Shown in pieces: positions 45,814 to 57,748 of a stretch of 64,000 nucleotides of DNA (position 1 is its first letter; each line of letters starts with the position of its first letter). Source of the stretch: Phycomyces nitens (lineage: Eukaryota > Mucoromycota > Mucoromycetes > Mucorales > Phycomycetaceae); the NCBI GenBank assembly GCA_022702545.1, contig JAHRBC010000003.1:7130001-7194000 (forward strand). The letters are read 5' to 3'. The notes under the pieces were generated by a model. The model had not been told where the DNA came from. It did not search any database and worked only from the letters and a program-made list of their open reading frames with translations. A program made the position numbers and the translations under genes.

Positions 45814-46436
45814 GAAAAGAAAAGAAAAACCAAGATGTTCAACCCATGTTAAATTTTATATATTATCGACGGAGCATCGTCTTTATTACGCTTGCTATCC
45901 TTATGTACATTACATTGCACATTCTGTTATATCTCTGGCCCCAAAGCAAGATAGCATGCTCAAAATGTGGCCGTCCCTATGGATAAGATTAGAGCCTTAA
46001 CAGACATTATAAATTGGTATCTTTAAAAGATACATTGTACACTGAGACTTTATTTAATCAGCAGATTGATATTATACAAGAATCATTTCATGTAAATACA
46101 CTCTATAAACCGTTACTTTCAATCTTATTTAAAAGAAGTCTATTACAAACAAATGATTTGCTTTGTATTTTTTTTAAATTTTTGTTTTTATTGATCTGGT
46201 ATTTTGTAAAGCATCTTTTAAGAAATCATATTTCTCTTTACTCTTTAATACATACAAGATATAGTCAAGTAGAGATAAATATACAAATAAAAACATGAAA
46301 AGATCCTCATATACATGCGTATTAAATTAAACATATTCAAAAATGAAATTAATTCGTACAACATGCTCTTTACATAATACACCAATATTGGCCAAAACAG
46401 CTTATCCAGTTCTCCTCAAACATGGAAATAAAAGAG
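45814..46436. other. Convergent 3' intergenic region
   Basis: 623 nt between convergent stops. The 94-codon ORF 46014-46298 is Phe/Leu-rich AT-driven sequence without family resemblance. No gene is supported. Confidence 0.45.
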
Positions 46437-48393
46437 TCAAGAGGATCTTTCTTTACCTTTACCTTTATCTTGTCGTCTATTCTCTTGTGTATCTGGAAAA
46501 TGCTTCTTATTGGAGATATCATCTACGGACTCGGGTTCTCTCTTTCGTTTTAATCCACTGGCACCTGAAGATATACTATGGGTGTCATTTTGGACAGGCG
46601 TCTTGCTTGAATGTTTTGTTTCCAAGGTTGTCTCGGACGCCTGTTGAGTATTCTGGTTTGAGTCCGAGTCTGGTTCTTGGAGTGTAGGCTGCAGAGCTGT
46701 GTTTGAGGGTGAATTCAGGCTGTTTCTTTCAAGCATGCGGTTACTACTCTCTGCAAGTTCGACATTGGCAAGTACATATGCTAAAAGTTGGTTGGATAGA
46801 CTCAATTCTGATAAGCCAGCCGACACCTGAGCTCTCTCTGTAGATGGTTCAGATAAACTCTAGATGTATTGAACAATGGTTAGAAAAGAATACCTTGACA
46901 TGTATGGGCAGTTGCATAAGCCACGAAGAATAAGAGCAACATGTAGTACCTCGGATGTTTCTCCTATCTCCTGTAAAGAATCTCCTAGGCGTCTCAGATC
47001 GGGTATCGCCAGATTCATAGCCTGTACAGTTAATCTAAGGGTTTCTATAGTTTGACGAGCTCTTTCGCGGTGGTTTTGGGCATATTCATCAGACAGAAAG
47101 GTTGGATCTTCAGTAAATGTGCTTGGGCGGTTTGTGGTATTACTTGAAGCTTTTATTCTGAAATCAGTCTCTTGTCTCCAAATAACAGGCTTCTTCTTTT
47201 ATTATTATTATTATTATTCAGACTTACATCGTTCTGCTGTTGATCCAAAAGTCAATTGGGCATTTTGGGCATGAGAAATACTTTCGGCTAATCTCATTTC
47301 TATGGATCTCTATAGAATTGAATTCATATACATATATTCCTTGCTAGACTCTGGTAGTTGTATACGTACCGAGTAAGGCCAGTATACAACAGCAGACTGG
47401 CGCGCAGATCTCGGCATAAACAGTGAGAATCGTCTATTTCCACGCCGAGTTTCTGGCATGCCCTGAAGTGTCTGCTGAAGGTTTCGAAGAGAGCGCCGAA
47501 AGCGTACCATTGGGGGCTCTCTTTCTTGAAAGGTAGCTGCGAGACCCTAATAGTTGAGGATGAGATCTCTCATACACACACAAGACTCTCGTTGGTTGGC
47601 ATACATTAGTCTCATTATTGTTTGGCCACAATCCATGTATCATCCTTCGTAAACGAGATGTTGAGCTGAATGGGTTGATGGAAGACAGACCGTCGAAAAT
47701 AGAATTGATCATCTAGAGATGATACCAATTAAGTGTTATCATTATAAACAGTTTCATGTTGCCCTTTTGTCTTACCGGAAGATTCCTTCCTGTCTGGTTG
47801 GCCCAGCCAGGCCTATTGGCCATACTGTTGGGTGGGTCTATCTCTCGCGTTACTCTTGAAGAAAGTGTATTTATCCGTGGAAGTCGCACCATGACAATCT
47901 GGGTGGGAGATAAAAACTGGCGACGACGAAGCCGAGGCCCATTTGGTATTGAGTTTGGTGTATCTTTTTTTTGCATTTGTTGTGTAGAATAGCAAAGTTG
48001 AGTTTGACAATATTGAGAGTCGTTTAAGAAATAAAAACGCACCGTTCAATGGATTAGAAGGAGAATTGTCTGAGCGAACAACGAGATGGATGACTTTGCC
48101 ATTATCAAGGTTTGCTACAATTGTACTTGTCAATTGAGGGTTCTTCAATAGATAAATGCAATTTTACCATAATCCAAAAGACTCTCATTGTCCTTTAGGA
48201 TGCGCCCTTGAAATATCAGTCTCTGTCGTTCAATGGCCACATCAAATACAAATTGAATCTCTTGTTTCAAAAGAGGTACTGAAGAGTTGCGTGCTATAGT
48301 GACAGAGCGTGTTTCCTGTTGTTGAGTTCGTATATTGAGTTTGATAAGAGCGGACGGTATGTCTTGGAACGAATTATGCTGTGGATTGTCCAT
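46437..48393 (-). CDS. Ubiquitin-like domain protein (BAG6/Scythe-like layout)
   Basis: Eight exons on the minus strand close in phase: 48168-48393, 48043-48114, 47776-47963, 47605-47712, 47370-47546, 47228-47309, 46950-47149, 46437-46859; 491 aa. Residues about 16-85 form a ubiquitin-like fold (IKLNIRTQQQETRSVTIARN; LLKQEIQFVFDVAIERQRLI; FQGRILKDNESLLDYANLDN), ending GKVIHLVVRS, the strand pattern typical of BAG6/Herp-type UBLs. There is no di-Gly end, so it is not a conjugated modifier. The rest is low-complexity with a helical segment near residues 280-340 and a late basic GLKRKREPE that could be an NLS. Role in protein quality control is inferred from the UBL type only. Confidence 0.68.
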
Positions 48394-51300
48394 CTCGTTT
48401 CAGCCTGATGGAATGTATTTGAACAAGAGCATCTGTTGAATGAGGTCCTTTTGAGTTGATGTGTGACTTCAAACTTGGGGCCACTAGACGATGTATAGAT
48501 ATGCTATATATATATTTGCACTAATTGTCTGCAAATACTGAATTAATTTGAAAATCAATCAATTTATTTCCACCCAAACTATTCAATCAAGAATATATTG
48601 TTAATATCCCACAATACTATAGATTGAATATCTGAAAGATGATAGAAATATTTAAAATAAGGGTTATTCATATATCAGTTTTCCTATTTTACAAAAAATT
48701 AAGCTATGCTTTTTTCAACCCCTAGTGACCATAGCAATACTGTTGTATGATTTCTCTCTGTTTCTGTCCGTCCGTTTGACTTTAAGTAAGGAGGGCTCGG
48801 AGGGAGGGGAGGAGGAGGGGGGAGGGTGCATTTTTTAGTGCCAAAGCTTGTTAAAGAACCGGCCAAATCAAATATATTCAATTAAGATGGATTCCTAAAG
48901 TCTAAAGGGAACACTTATTGTAGAGCATATTTGTACTTGAATATTTTTGATGATAGTAACAGGCTCTTTAAATTCTGTATAAGAAATGCAATTCGCCCTG
49001 GATTCTATTGAATCAAATGTATTTTATATGGTAAATTTAGAAAAATAGAATTATTAAAACACGGGGCAATACACGTCTTGGTATAATGAAACCGTGCTAT
49101 TCTCCGGACAGACAATTACACATTATTTTCTGCAGTGCAATATTACAGCATTTTTTTTACAGCAATTCTTTATATCAAATATCTTTATTTTTCACCAGTG
49201 TAGCCTAGGTTATAAATGAACTTGAGTAAGTACGGTTGATCGTAATTTTTCAAATCGTTTTCTATACACTCTCCAAATTGCGTCGATTTAAATTATTTTA
49301 GAGCCAGAAATAATTTAATTCCAATACTCTGACATTTAGAATTTTGCGTTTATTATGTGCCAAATTTAAAATCTCCGATGACCATGTTTCTTTAGAGACA
49401 TAAAGCATACTCTACTGTTAATTTAAATCCAATAAACAATACAAAAAAAAATAAAGCATACTCTATAGCCATTACACGCAATATCAGATTACCAACCTTT
49501 TTTAAATAATAATAATAATAATATAATTCAAAGTGTCTAAAGCAAACATATGATCTGACTAAAATATTATATTTCTGCCTCTATTTTTGTACTTGTTGAT
49601 CTGTATCTGCAGTAACTCTCTAGGACATTTTGCCTTGTTTTTTTTTATGTCCTTTTGGGTTTAGAGACAGGGAGACAAAAATTTTGATTGCATTGAAATG
49701 TAGCAATTTTCAAATAGTGTAATTGTAGAATCACATAAACTGGGGAGATGGCCAATGTCTAAAAGTAAATTGGAGAGAAATGCCATGCAAAAACATTGTA
49801 CTGGTATGCTAGTAAAAGAGCTTATTTGACCTTTCAGGGGTCCATTTTTATTTTATTTTATGTTAGTTGGCGGGAACATGAAAGGGAAATAATCCAATTT
49901 TTTTGCCAAATGTACCAGACTTTCAACGTAACAAGGCTGGTTTATAGAGTGGCTGCAATGTATTTATGCTCTAGACAAACTTTTGTAGAGAATATGAGTA
50001 TTCCTAGGTGGGATTACATGTTAAAACCCCAAGAGATGGAACTTCCAAAGAATTATTAGAGGTTTTAATGATAAAGTAGCTCTGTATAGTATCCAATACC
50101 CAAACCAATCTCATGTTCCATCAACCAACACAAATCATGCAGAGATTTTTTGCATTGTTAAAATTTGAAGACCCAAAATATATGACGTCGTAAAAATAAA
50201 CGCAGAAAATAAATTAAAAGACCGATTCTCGACGCATTTTCAACGGCGCTTATATATCAAAGCCATTGAAAATCGATTTTGGTATTTGGACACATTATTA
50301 TCTTTAAAGACGTGCAAGATTAATAAAAAGGATATATAAATATAAATATAAATATAAATTATATAATTATAATTATTAATCTGAAACTAACGGGCGAGAC
50401 CTTTGCGGGTCTAAAAAGGGAATATAGAATGAACTGCAATCAATAAAATATTGCTACAAGTAAAAAAATAATAATACTTTTGTGTAATGGTTTTAAAGAA
50501 TATAGACCCTGACGCTTTGTGATTTATTGACCTGAATATACCATACCACAATTGGATCTTTGGAGGGCAAATATATAACAATATAGACAAGGCTCTCTTG
50601 GTATGGCTGGTTGCTAAATGACACGCTAATCCAGATCCAGATTCGATCTAGTGATTTCTATTCGAATACTTGATATTTTAATAATCTTTTATTGTCAACC
50701 TTGGCCAATTATGAATTTATTCTATAGACTAAAAACAATGACACAATAGACCTAATGTATATTATCCTGTACACTCATTAACCAAACGTCTGAGGCCTGG
50801 TTAGAATAAGATTGGTATTGATATTGGTATTGGTATTGAAAGATTAGATAAGAGAGGACCTGTGGCTGGACCTGTGGTTTTTCCATACATGTCTTATTTG
50901 TCTAGTTTTATCGAGTAAATTGTGAAAGGGGAGTACAATAAAAAAAAGTCTCGGCCAGAGGGATTTAAAGAGGTTATGTAAGTAAGTAAAAAATAGATTT
51001 TATCAGGCTATTATTGGCTTGAACTGTCCTAGTCTCCAACCACCTAATAAGACATTGGGAGGAATCAGTTGTACATAGAAAACATTTACCTTTATTTTTT
51101 TCACTCATCAGCCGATTGTCCCAGTAAATATTGTTCTTATAAAATATTCTTTGTGTGAGCAGCTGGCCCTACCAGAAGGAAAGAAAAGAGGAAAAAAATC
51201 AGTCCGTATCACTTGTAACTTTATTGTGCGAATCGTAAATAAAATATAAATATATATAAAAACGTCGATCCCTTGTCGCTGGCTTGTTAATTTATTATAG

Positions 51301-51588
51301 ATCCAAGGGACAAGGGTCTTTGATGTCTAAGCGGCCTGAATTGTTAGGTTAATTGGAAGAGAAAGAGTCCCCTCGTTGACGTGAGCGGTTCAGGCATCGT
51401 AGCCGCACTGCCCAAAGTGATATGATTGTCTTGAGAAGGGAGGATTCCCAATAGTGAACTGTCACACAAACACGCACCTCGTGCCCTTTACTTTCATAAC
51501 AATTTAAGCGGTCATTTAAAAGATCCTCCTCGAGTTTCTCTATTTTGTTGTATCTTTGCTTTTTAGATTAATTGATTCCACACCAACA
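48394..51588. other. 3.2-kb AT-rich region without a supported gene
   Basis: Low-GC sequence with a GA/GGAGG purine block near 48790-48832, AAATAT-type repeats near 50338-50360 and a GATATTGGTATTG array near 50815-50840. The longest frame (49796-50059, 87 codons) has no recognised homology, and nearby frames do not extend it by splicing. It could be a decayed mobile element, but I found no diagnostic motif. Confidence 0.45.
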
Positions 51589-53165
51589 ATGGGCATGCAA
51601 GTTGTAGACTACCGAGTATCAACACTCGTCGTACTCTGTAAAGATTGTGGCAGTGATGTCGGTCTTTACCCAGCTAGACACAAATGTCAAGACGTGATCC
51701 GTCCTGCAATGCCAACATTACCAACAAAGTATGCCAACCTCCCGGACTCATCCCTTCAGGTTCCCCGAAAGACTCCTCCTCCTCTCGAGAGTAGCTCCTC
51801 CTCCTATGGTAGCTCGTCTACGTCCACAGTAGGATTTCCTCCTAGCCCTAAATTTTCGTCTTCCGCTACCTCAGAGACCACAACTACCAGCAAATGGTCT
51901 CGCTTTGGAAAGTCTACTGCACCAACACCACCACCACAAGAAGAAGCAAAGGAAGACGAAGAAGAATCAATTTATTTCAACAAGTTTGCAGCCCATTTGC
52001 CAGACTCGCATTCTGATTCTCCCCCAGTTACTGGAAAGAAGCTGTGGGGAAAGGTCAGGACAAATGAGAAATGGAAACAGATGAACGAGAGTGGTAAGGA
52101 TTCCTATACAGATTCTCAATTCTCAATTGGACTTTGGTCGTAACCTATTCGATTCTTACAATAAAATAAAATAAAATAATAACAGTCGAGAAACCAAAGG
52201 CGGCAGGAAAGCTCTGGGGGAAAATCATCCAAGCTACTCACAACATAACTGAAGGCACCATTGTGGACGAAAAGGGTCCAGGTAAGGAGTAAGAGCAATT
52301 AACAACACATATTAAAGCCAATTGAGTAGAATCGGATGATTCTGACTGGGAGGGAGAATCTCATGTGTCAAGAGTGCTCCGAGAGCATTATGAAAAGAAG
52401 CGAGAAGCTCTTCCTGCCTGGCTACGAGATGAACGTACGTCAAACCGTCGATTGGTAGAACCAAGCTCTCCAGAAAGACGTCCTCGGGAAGCAGAGCCAG
52501 TAAGGGCTGATCGAAATTCGGTTAGTAGACGCCAACGTCTGTGGGCAAGTACTCCCGAAAACGATCGCGTGTTGTCCAAGAGAGAACAAGAGCTTCAGGA
52601 CCTGCGACAAGCACAGGCAAATGTGCCAACTGTCTATGAAGAGACCCCTGCTCCACATGGAAGAGAGGACCATTACTCAGACAAGAGCTACGGTGGTCCC
52701 AAGGGTGGTCATTCTGGTGATGGCTACAATCGCCAGCATCAGAATTATAATCCTACAGACAACTATGAGACCAAGCGTTCCCATAAAGCATCAAGGGAGC
52801 CTCTACAAGAAGACTCTTATCAGTCTTATTCAAACTACCAAGATCAACGCCCAAACCATCGCCCACCTACCCACCAGTACCAAAAGCAGCATCCACAATA
52901 CCACCAACAGCAAGGGACAGGTCGCTATGACAACTATCCCGAACACGAAAGACATCAGCCACAGCAATCATACCGCCATCAGGAATACGCCAATTCTCGG
53001 GAAGGAAATCACGGTTCAGCTCCTCGCCAGAGACCACAGCAATACATTAATGACAATGACTTTAACCCCTCGATCCCAACCTACGGACGCCCTACTCAGC
53101 GCGGCCAAAGAGAAATGCAGAACCGCCCTGGACGATATGCTGAGACCGCTGGCGGATACTTTTAA
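51589..53165 (+). CDS. Mso1-like (Sec1-binding type) protein with N-terminal Cys/His motif
   Basis: Exons 51589-52093, 52186-52281 and 52330-53165 join in phase; 478 aa. The N-terminus has VVLCKDCGSDVGLYPARHKC, a small CxxC...HxC metal-site-like motif. A Ser/Pro linker follows, then two KLWGK helices (KKLWGKVRTNEKWKQM and GKLWGKIIQATHNI). SHVSRVLREHYEKKREALPAWL (about 211-232) resembles the conserved Sec1-binding region of fungal Mso1 proteins, which assist exocytic vesicle fusion. The second half is Gln/Pro/Tyr/Arg-rich and looks disordered. The assignment rests on one motif, so the function is tentative. MQVVDYR (51595) is an alternative start. Confidence 0.55.
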
Positions 53166-53386
53166 ATTAAATTATATATTTACTACATACCTCACCTACA
53201 TCTCACATATACTTACATGCATTACATCCACTCTACCTCGAGAAATTTTAATAAAAAAAATACAATTTCATATAATTATAATACAATTTCACTTTTGCCC
53301 AAGCATTCTTTAGATTCATTGTCCGACAAGGCCTATCGCTCACAAAAGACAGGCCTAGAATTTTGGCTTCTCTTGTGCATTCAACA

Positions 53387-54113
53387 ATGACAGTAAACTG
53401 GTCAACCGTATTTAACCACCAACTCTTCAATGTTGGAGCCTTTTTCTTGATTCGGCAGATTATTAAGACCTTTAATTGGGATAATCCCGAGTATGTGCCA
53501 TTGATTCGTGCCATCTACCTTGTAACCCAAGTGTCCATCATTGGCATTGGTTATTGGCTTATTGCTCTAGTCCGCAAAAAGAATGGTAGAGAAACGTTAT
53601 CCGAATACCACAGTCAAAAGATATGCATTTTATTAATAGTTTTTTCTATAAAAAATAAACACAGATCATACTATACTGCGCTATGTAGAGGCCAGTAACT
53701 CGGGCTGGGACGGTACTGGTGGTGAAGATCAGCTTGTGAACACTACAAACCTCGGTAAATGGCTTATTTTATATTTGCTTATTGTCTTTTTTTGCTAATA
53801 TATTTGAGCAGACTATGATATAGCTGAAATCAAAAAGAATATCAAGCAGACCTTTACGGGTATTGCGATTGTTGCCTTTTTGCATCTCCAGTTCCATTAT
53901 ATCCAGCCAATAGTCGTCCAATCTCTTCTTGGCTTCAAATCGTTTTTGATGACCAAAGAAGCCCGTATTCACTTTTGGGGAGAAAAGCCAGTAGGCGAAC
54001 TTAGACGGCCATTCAGAATAGACTCTCCACTTGGAATCTTCCCCGAGAAAAGACAACCAAGGGTTGACCAAGGCTCAATTAAAAAGGCAGAAAAGGCATT
54101 AAAGGGAAAATAA
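53387..54113 (+). CDS. PHO88: Pho88/SND3 ER membrane protein
   Basis: Three exons close in phase: 53387-53585, 53665-53754, 53812-54113; 196 aa, the family size. N-terminal hydrophobic segment NHQLFNVGAFFLIRQIIKTF, a second around AIYLVTQVSIIGIGYWLIAL, and a third near TGIAIVAFLHLQFHYIQPIV. The C-terminal part (FLMTKEARIHFWGEKPVGEL, RPFRIDSPLG) is typical of Pho88. The yeast protein was first linked to phosphate transport and is now known as SND3, a component of the SRP-independent ER targeting route. Lys-rich tail ends KALKGK. MED6 is convergent, 215 nt downstream. Confidence 0.9.
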
Positions 54114-54328
54114 GGGAAAAATGCCTGGATGATTGATCAAGTACACATTTATAGAGAAATATACATTTATTGGAGCCTCTCAACAATAAATAAAAATAAA
54201 TATCTAACAAATCATTAGTTAAACTTTCTTCTTCTTCTTTTTTGTATAGTATTAGAAAGCCCATTGTTTGGTGTTGACTAGGATTAATAGCGCTAGATTT
54301 GCCACCCACTGTCTCTTGTACAAGTGAA

Positions 54329-55590
54329 TCAAGTTTGTTTGCCAGTTTTCTTCTTACGCTTATTAGTCATTGAATTACCATCGTCTGTCTTTTTCCGTTG
54401 GCGTTTGACTGTAGCATCATCTACAAAAGACCAGCATTTCTTTAATACCTTTTTTTTCGCCCTTTGGTACTATTCTCAACGTACCTCTTTGTGGAATCTA
54501 CAATCAAACAAGCCCCAATTGTATTAGAAAATATGTCAATAAAACTCTCTTTTACTCACTGGAATTGTACTGCCTGGTTCCATCTTTGATCCTGGCTTTG
54601 ATCCCTGACTACTCCCCTCTACACTCTGTGAGTCCAGTGAATGCCGGGTCTGGGCAATCCTGGTCGCTGATGCCTCAATTGCACAATCCATCCAATGTCT
54701 AAAGGCCTGGTTTTCTTGTGCCCTCAACTTGCTTGGCTGTGGTCCTTTAAAAAACACACACACGTTTGTCCAAGCTCTTTTTATCCCCGAGAACTATTGA
54801 TTTACCTCGTGTCTTTTCTGGGGTACCAGTTGTGGATTTCTCATTAGTTGGATTATTTGCTTTCCAACTATATCCCTTTGCTGGGTGAAATTCCATCATT
54901 GCCTGAGTCTCTTTGAATGCACTGTTGACATGGAAAAGACTAGTCAACTGTAAAATTGAAAGTGAATGAATGAGAGAGATATTGCGTTTCACAGAATGAC
55001 AGGTTTTGATGCTTTACCAGCCTGTTAGCAATCACAGAATATATAGTGGGCGATTGGTAAACATTGGCTCCAGTAATATAATAGGTAGCAATAGGATTTA
55101 CTATTGTATGATGAGTAGGTGCTCAAGATATAAGCGATCGTTACCATCATCAGGTGCAGGTCCTCTGCGAAATCGCTTTTGGATGACCCATACAGGTGGC
55201 TGTTCATGAATAACTGCAAACTCAATGCCAGTCATCTTTCTTTAATTTAGGAATCTAGATTAATATATAATCTCTATTTTTTTGTCCTGTGCAGATCTTT
55301 GCTACCTCAAGGCTTCTACAGTTGCTTCATAAGGCTGCCTGAGATCGTTATATTGTGTCTGCATGGACAAAACTTGATTATTGCATTGTCTATCCCAGAA
55401 TGGCGACATTGCAAAATAATCGAGAACCATCTGCTGATTCTGGAATCCACCCACACGCTTTTTTCTCAAAGAATCAATATCAATTGCTATTGTGCGGTAT
55501 AGACATTTTTATATATTAATCTACCTCTAGCCAATTAGTGTCGCGCCATTCAACACTAGTCAGATCCTCAGTTGGTGCAAATCTTTGCAT
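54329..55590 (-). CDS. MED6: Mediator complex subunit 6
   Basis: Eight exons on the minus strand close in phase: 55525-55590, 55306-55457, 55145-55239, 55018-55100, 54806-54947, 54560-54744, 54485-54497, 54329-54420; 275 aa. VEWRDTNWLE, QMVLDYFAMSPFWDRQCNNQ, TGIEFAVIHEQPPVWVIQKR, NPIATYYITGANVYQSPTIY and MMEFHPAKGYSWK follow the Med6 domain in order. MED6 is a head-module-linked subunit of Mediator and is required for RNA polymerase II activation in the nucleus. The C-terminal tail is basic (KRQRKKTDDG, NKRKKKTGK) and may be a nuclear signal. Exon 7 is only 13 nt. The start is in the N-terminal exon, 192 nt from the divergent phosphatase gene. Confidence 0.92.
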
Positions 55591-55782
55591 TTTTTTCAAG
55601 AGGATTCTATTTCTTCAAGTACAGAGTAGAACTACTCTAGCGGAAATTCAATTTAAAGACCTAAAAGATGTCATCGTTAAAGTCAAAAAGATATCCTAAT
55701 ACGGCAAGGTTTGCTAGCAACTCGTTAGCTTCAATTATATTTCCAGGGCAACGAAAACAGGGAAAACAAACCTTTTATCACC
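55591..55782. promoter_or_regulatory. Short divergent promoter MED6 / histidine phosphatase
   Basis: Only 192 nt separate the two ATGs on opposite strands, so a shared, bidirectional promoter is likely. Binding sites were not identified. Confidence 0.45.
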
Positions 55783-56544
55783 ATGACATCCGCCTACAAC
55801 CACCTCCCAAGCCAACTCAAGAACCATTACATCCTTGCAAGACATGGTTTTTCTCTCGCCAACAATGCTCACTTGATCTGCTCCAATCCCGACATTGCTA
55901 TTCCTGAGACCGGTGGTCCACTTGGCACTGGATACGGTCTTCATGAGACTGGAAAGACACAAGTTAAAGAGGTATTGTTACTCAAGTATAATCCGAGATA
56001 TTATGATCCAAGATATTTATGCGCACAGTGCCTCTAGTCTGCCAAGTTGCTCTCCAAGCACCTCTTCCCTGACCAGAAGGCGCCTTCTGATGACGAAGAG
56101 CCTGTAAAGATGTTCTGCTCTCCTTTCTTGAGAACCCGCCAGACTGCCGAGATTATTCGTTCAGTGTTGAACGAAACTGTCTTGAATGGAAAGGTTGCAG
56201 AACCTACTCCTAATCTTGCCCTGAGAGAGCGCTGGTTCGGTGTATTTGATATGACTGACGATGAAAACTACCATCGATGCTGGAAGGAAGACAATGACGC
56301 ACCTGATCATGGTGAAAACAGCGAGTTTGGCTGTGAGTCCGCTAGCAAGGTTGCTGACAGAGCTACTCGATTCATTGTCGAGGAAATTGAAAACAAGATG
56401 GAGGGCAAGATTGTTATTCTTGTGGCACATGGCGATATCTGCCAAATCTTACAAACTAGTTTCCTTGGCATGGAGGCATGGCAACAAAGACAGATCAAGC
56501 ATGTCGAAACTGCTAACTGGAGAGATATGGAGGTTGAGAAATAG
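55783..56544 (+). CDS. Histidine phosphatase superfamily (phosphoglycerate mutase-like) protein
   Basis: Exons 55783-55971 and 56038-56544 join in phase; 231 aa. The catalytic RHG is at 20-22 in HYILARHGFSLANN; the second part has MFCSPFLRTRQTAEII, ALRERWFGVFDM and the late His in ILVAHGDICQI. This is the full set for the branch-1 histidine phosphatase fold, with the GRE-like Glu as RERW. Substrate is unknown; members include fructose-2,6-bisphosphatases, phosphoglycerate mutases and broad phosphatases. A frame upstream of the ATG (55668) stays open and might add a short leader, but the ATG at 55783 directly precedes the conserved region. Confidence 0.82.
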
Positions 56545-56851
56545 AGAAAAAAAGGCACCTTGTACAACATTTGCATACTTTAATTTATTATTCCTGTTTT
56601 TTATTGTATATAAAATGTCTCTTGAATATCATTCATGCTCTTGATATTCACCATTGAATATACCCTTTAAAGATTCAAATGACCATTGTCAAAGGTCTTT
56701 AAGAATACCGTACATCTTCACACTGGTTTTCAACATCTAGAGTACAATTGCGGCACCTGTGATCTTTATTGATATTTTCTCGGTATTATGTAGGTGCCTT
56801 GAGGTCTTAGTATTCCAGCTTTGTATACATGGCTCTAAGGATACCAATAGA
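56545..56851. other. Convergent 3' intergenic region
   Basis: 307 nt between convergent stops, AT-rich. No gene is seen. Confidence 0.45.
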
Positions 56852-57748
56852 TTAAATCTTCAAAGTACCGGTTTCCTTTTCTTTACTATTGCCTTCCAAG
56901 AACAGCATTATGGCATTTTGTCCATTAATGAAACACTGCTTCATACAATAGAATATAAAGTAAAAAATAAAAAAGACGTTGCTGTAAATATCACTTTGGA
57001 GCTCCTTGTCTTGCTTCTTGGCGAGTTGATTCTTTAGAACCACCAGTTGTTGCTCCAGATCTTTAATGGTGCCATTCATTTCTTTGGAAAGTTCTGATTT
57101 CTCAACCTGGAGCTTTTCGATAGTCTTGGACAGTTCACCTACTTGTAGTTCGAGTGACTCAACCTTTGCCGAGGTCGAATTCCTGCTCGCCATAATACTG
57201 AGCTGGTTAGGCTGATCAGAACCTTGTGTTGCAGAGATTCCGGATTGCGAGCCAGGATAGTTTAAATCGTAATTATCATCTCCTATGCTTGATGCATCTT
57301 CCATAATGTCATTCCATTGAGTGAATGAATCAGTCTGAACATCCCCACTAGCCTGATGACCTTTCTTGTCATCTGATGTAGAAAACAATGGAGCATAGCT
57401 GGGTATATATGAGTTGTGAGGTCCATTTCCAAGAGCTTGGGTGCCTGAAATATTTCTTGGGATTAAAGTTGGGGATGATGAATAAGATGGATTGGAATGC
57501 TGTTCGTCAATCAGATAAGGGGTATTTGTGAATGCCGGCTGATTTGCCATTTGCTGGAGCTGTTCAATGTACGTCTGGCTATTGAATTCAGTTTGGCTCA
57601 GGTCATCGTGTACTGGTTTATTCTCTTTTGAATTGACCGAGAGTCTAGTTGAATGAGGAATATTCGGTGGATTCCCATTGGCACTTGACTCAGAGTCATT
57701 TCTTTTCCGATTCCTTATTTCCAAAACTTTGTTGGCAAAATAGCTCAT
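56852..57748 (-). CDS. Unrecognised coiled-coil protein, C-terminal end uncertain
   Basis: ATG at 57748 opens a frame of 298 codons. The product starts MSYFANKVLEIRNRKRNDSE, is rich in Ser, Asn and Gln, and ends in a coiled coil (VESLELQVGELSKTIEKLQV, then EKSELSKEMNGTIKDLEQQL). Two models end at the same stop. Unspliced, the tail includes NVFFIFYFIFYC, which could be a membrane anchor. Spliced with an intron at 56893-56994 (donor A|GTGATA, acceptor GGAAG|GC, 102 nt), the product is 264 aa and ends SNSKEKETGTLKI. The AT-rich, hydrophobic tail looks more like intron, so I favour splicing. I recognise no family. Confidence 0.55.
   Translation of the reverse strand: MSYFANKVLEIRNRKRNDSESSANGNPPNIPHSTRLSVNSKENKPVHDDLSQTEFNSQTYIEQLQQMANQPAFTNTPYLIDEQHSNPSYSSSPTLIPRNISGTQALGNGPHNSYIPSYAPLFSTSDDKKGHQASGDVQTDSFTQWNDIMEDASSIGDDNYDLNYPGSQSGISATQGSDQPNQLSIMASRNSTSAKVESLELQVGELSKTIEKLQVEKSELSKEMNGTIKDLEQQLVVLKNQLAKKQDKELQSDIYSNVFFIFYFIFYCMKQCFINGQNAIMLFLEGNSKEKETGTLKI

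Noticed and set aside
46014..46298. 94-codon ORF rich in Phe/Leu
   Set aside because: AT-driven composition in a 3' intergenic region, no domain.
49796..50059. 87-codon ORF in the gene desert
   Set aside because: No homology recognised and no supporting neighbours in frame.
55668..55782. Upstream extension of the histidine phosphatase (MSSLKSKRYPN...)
   Set aside because: This ATG is in a different frame from the RHG-containing protein, and no splice site joining them was evident.
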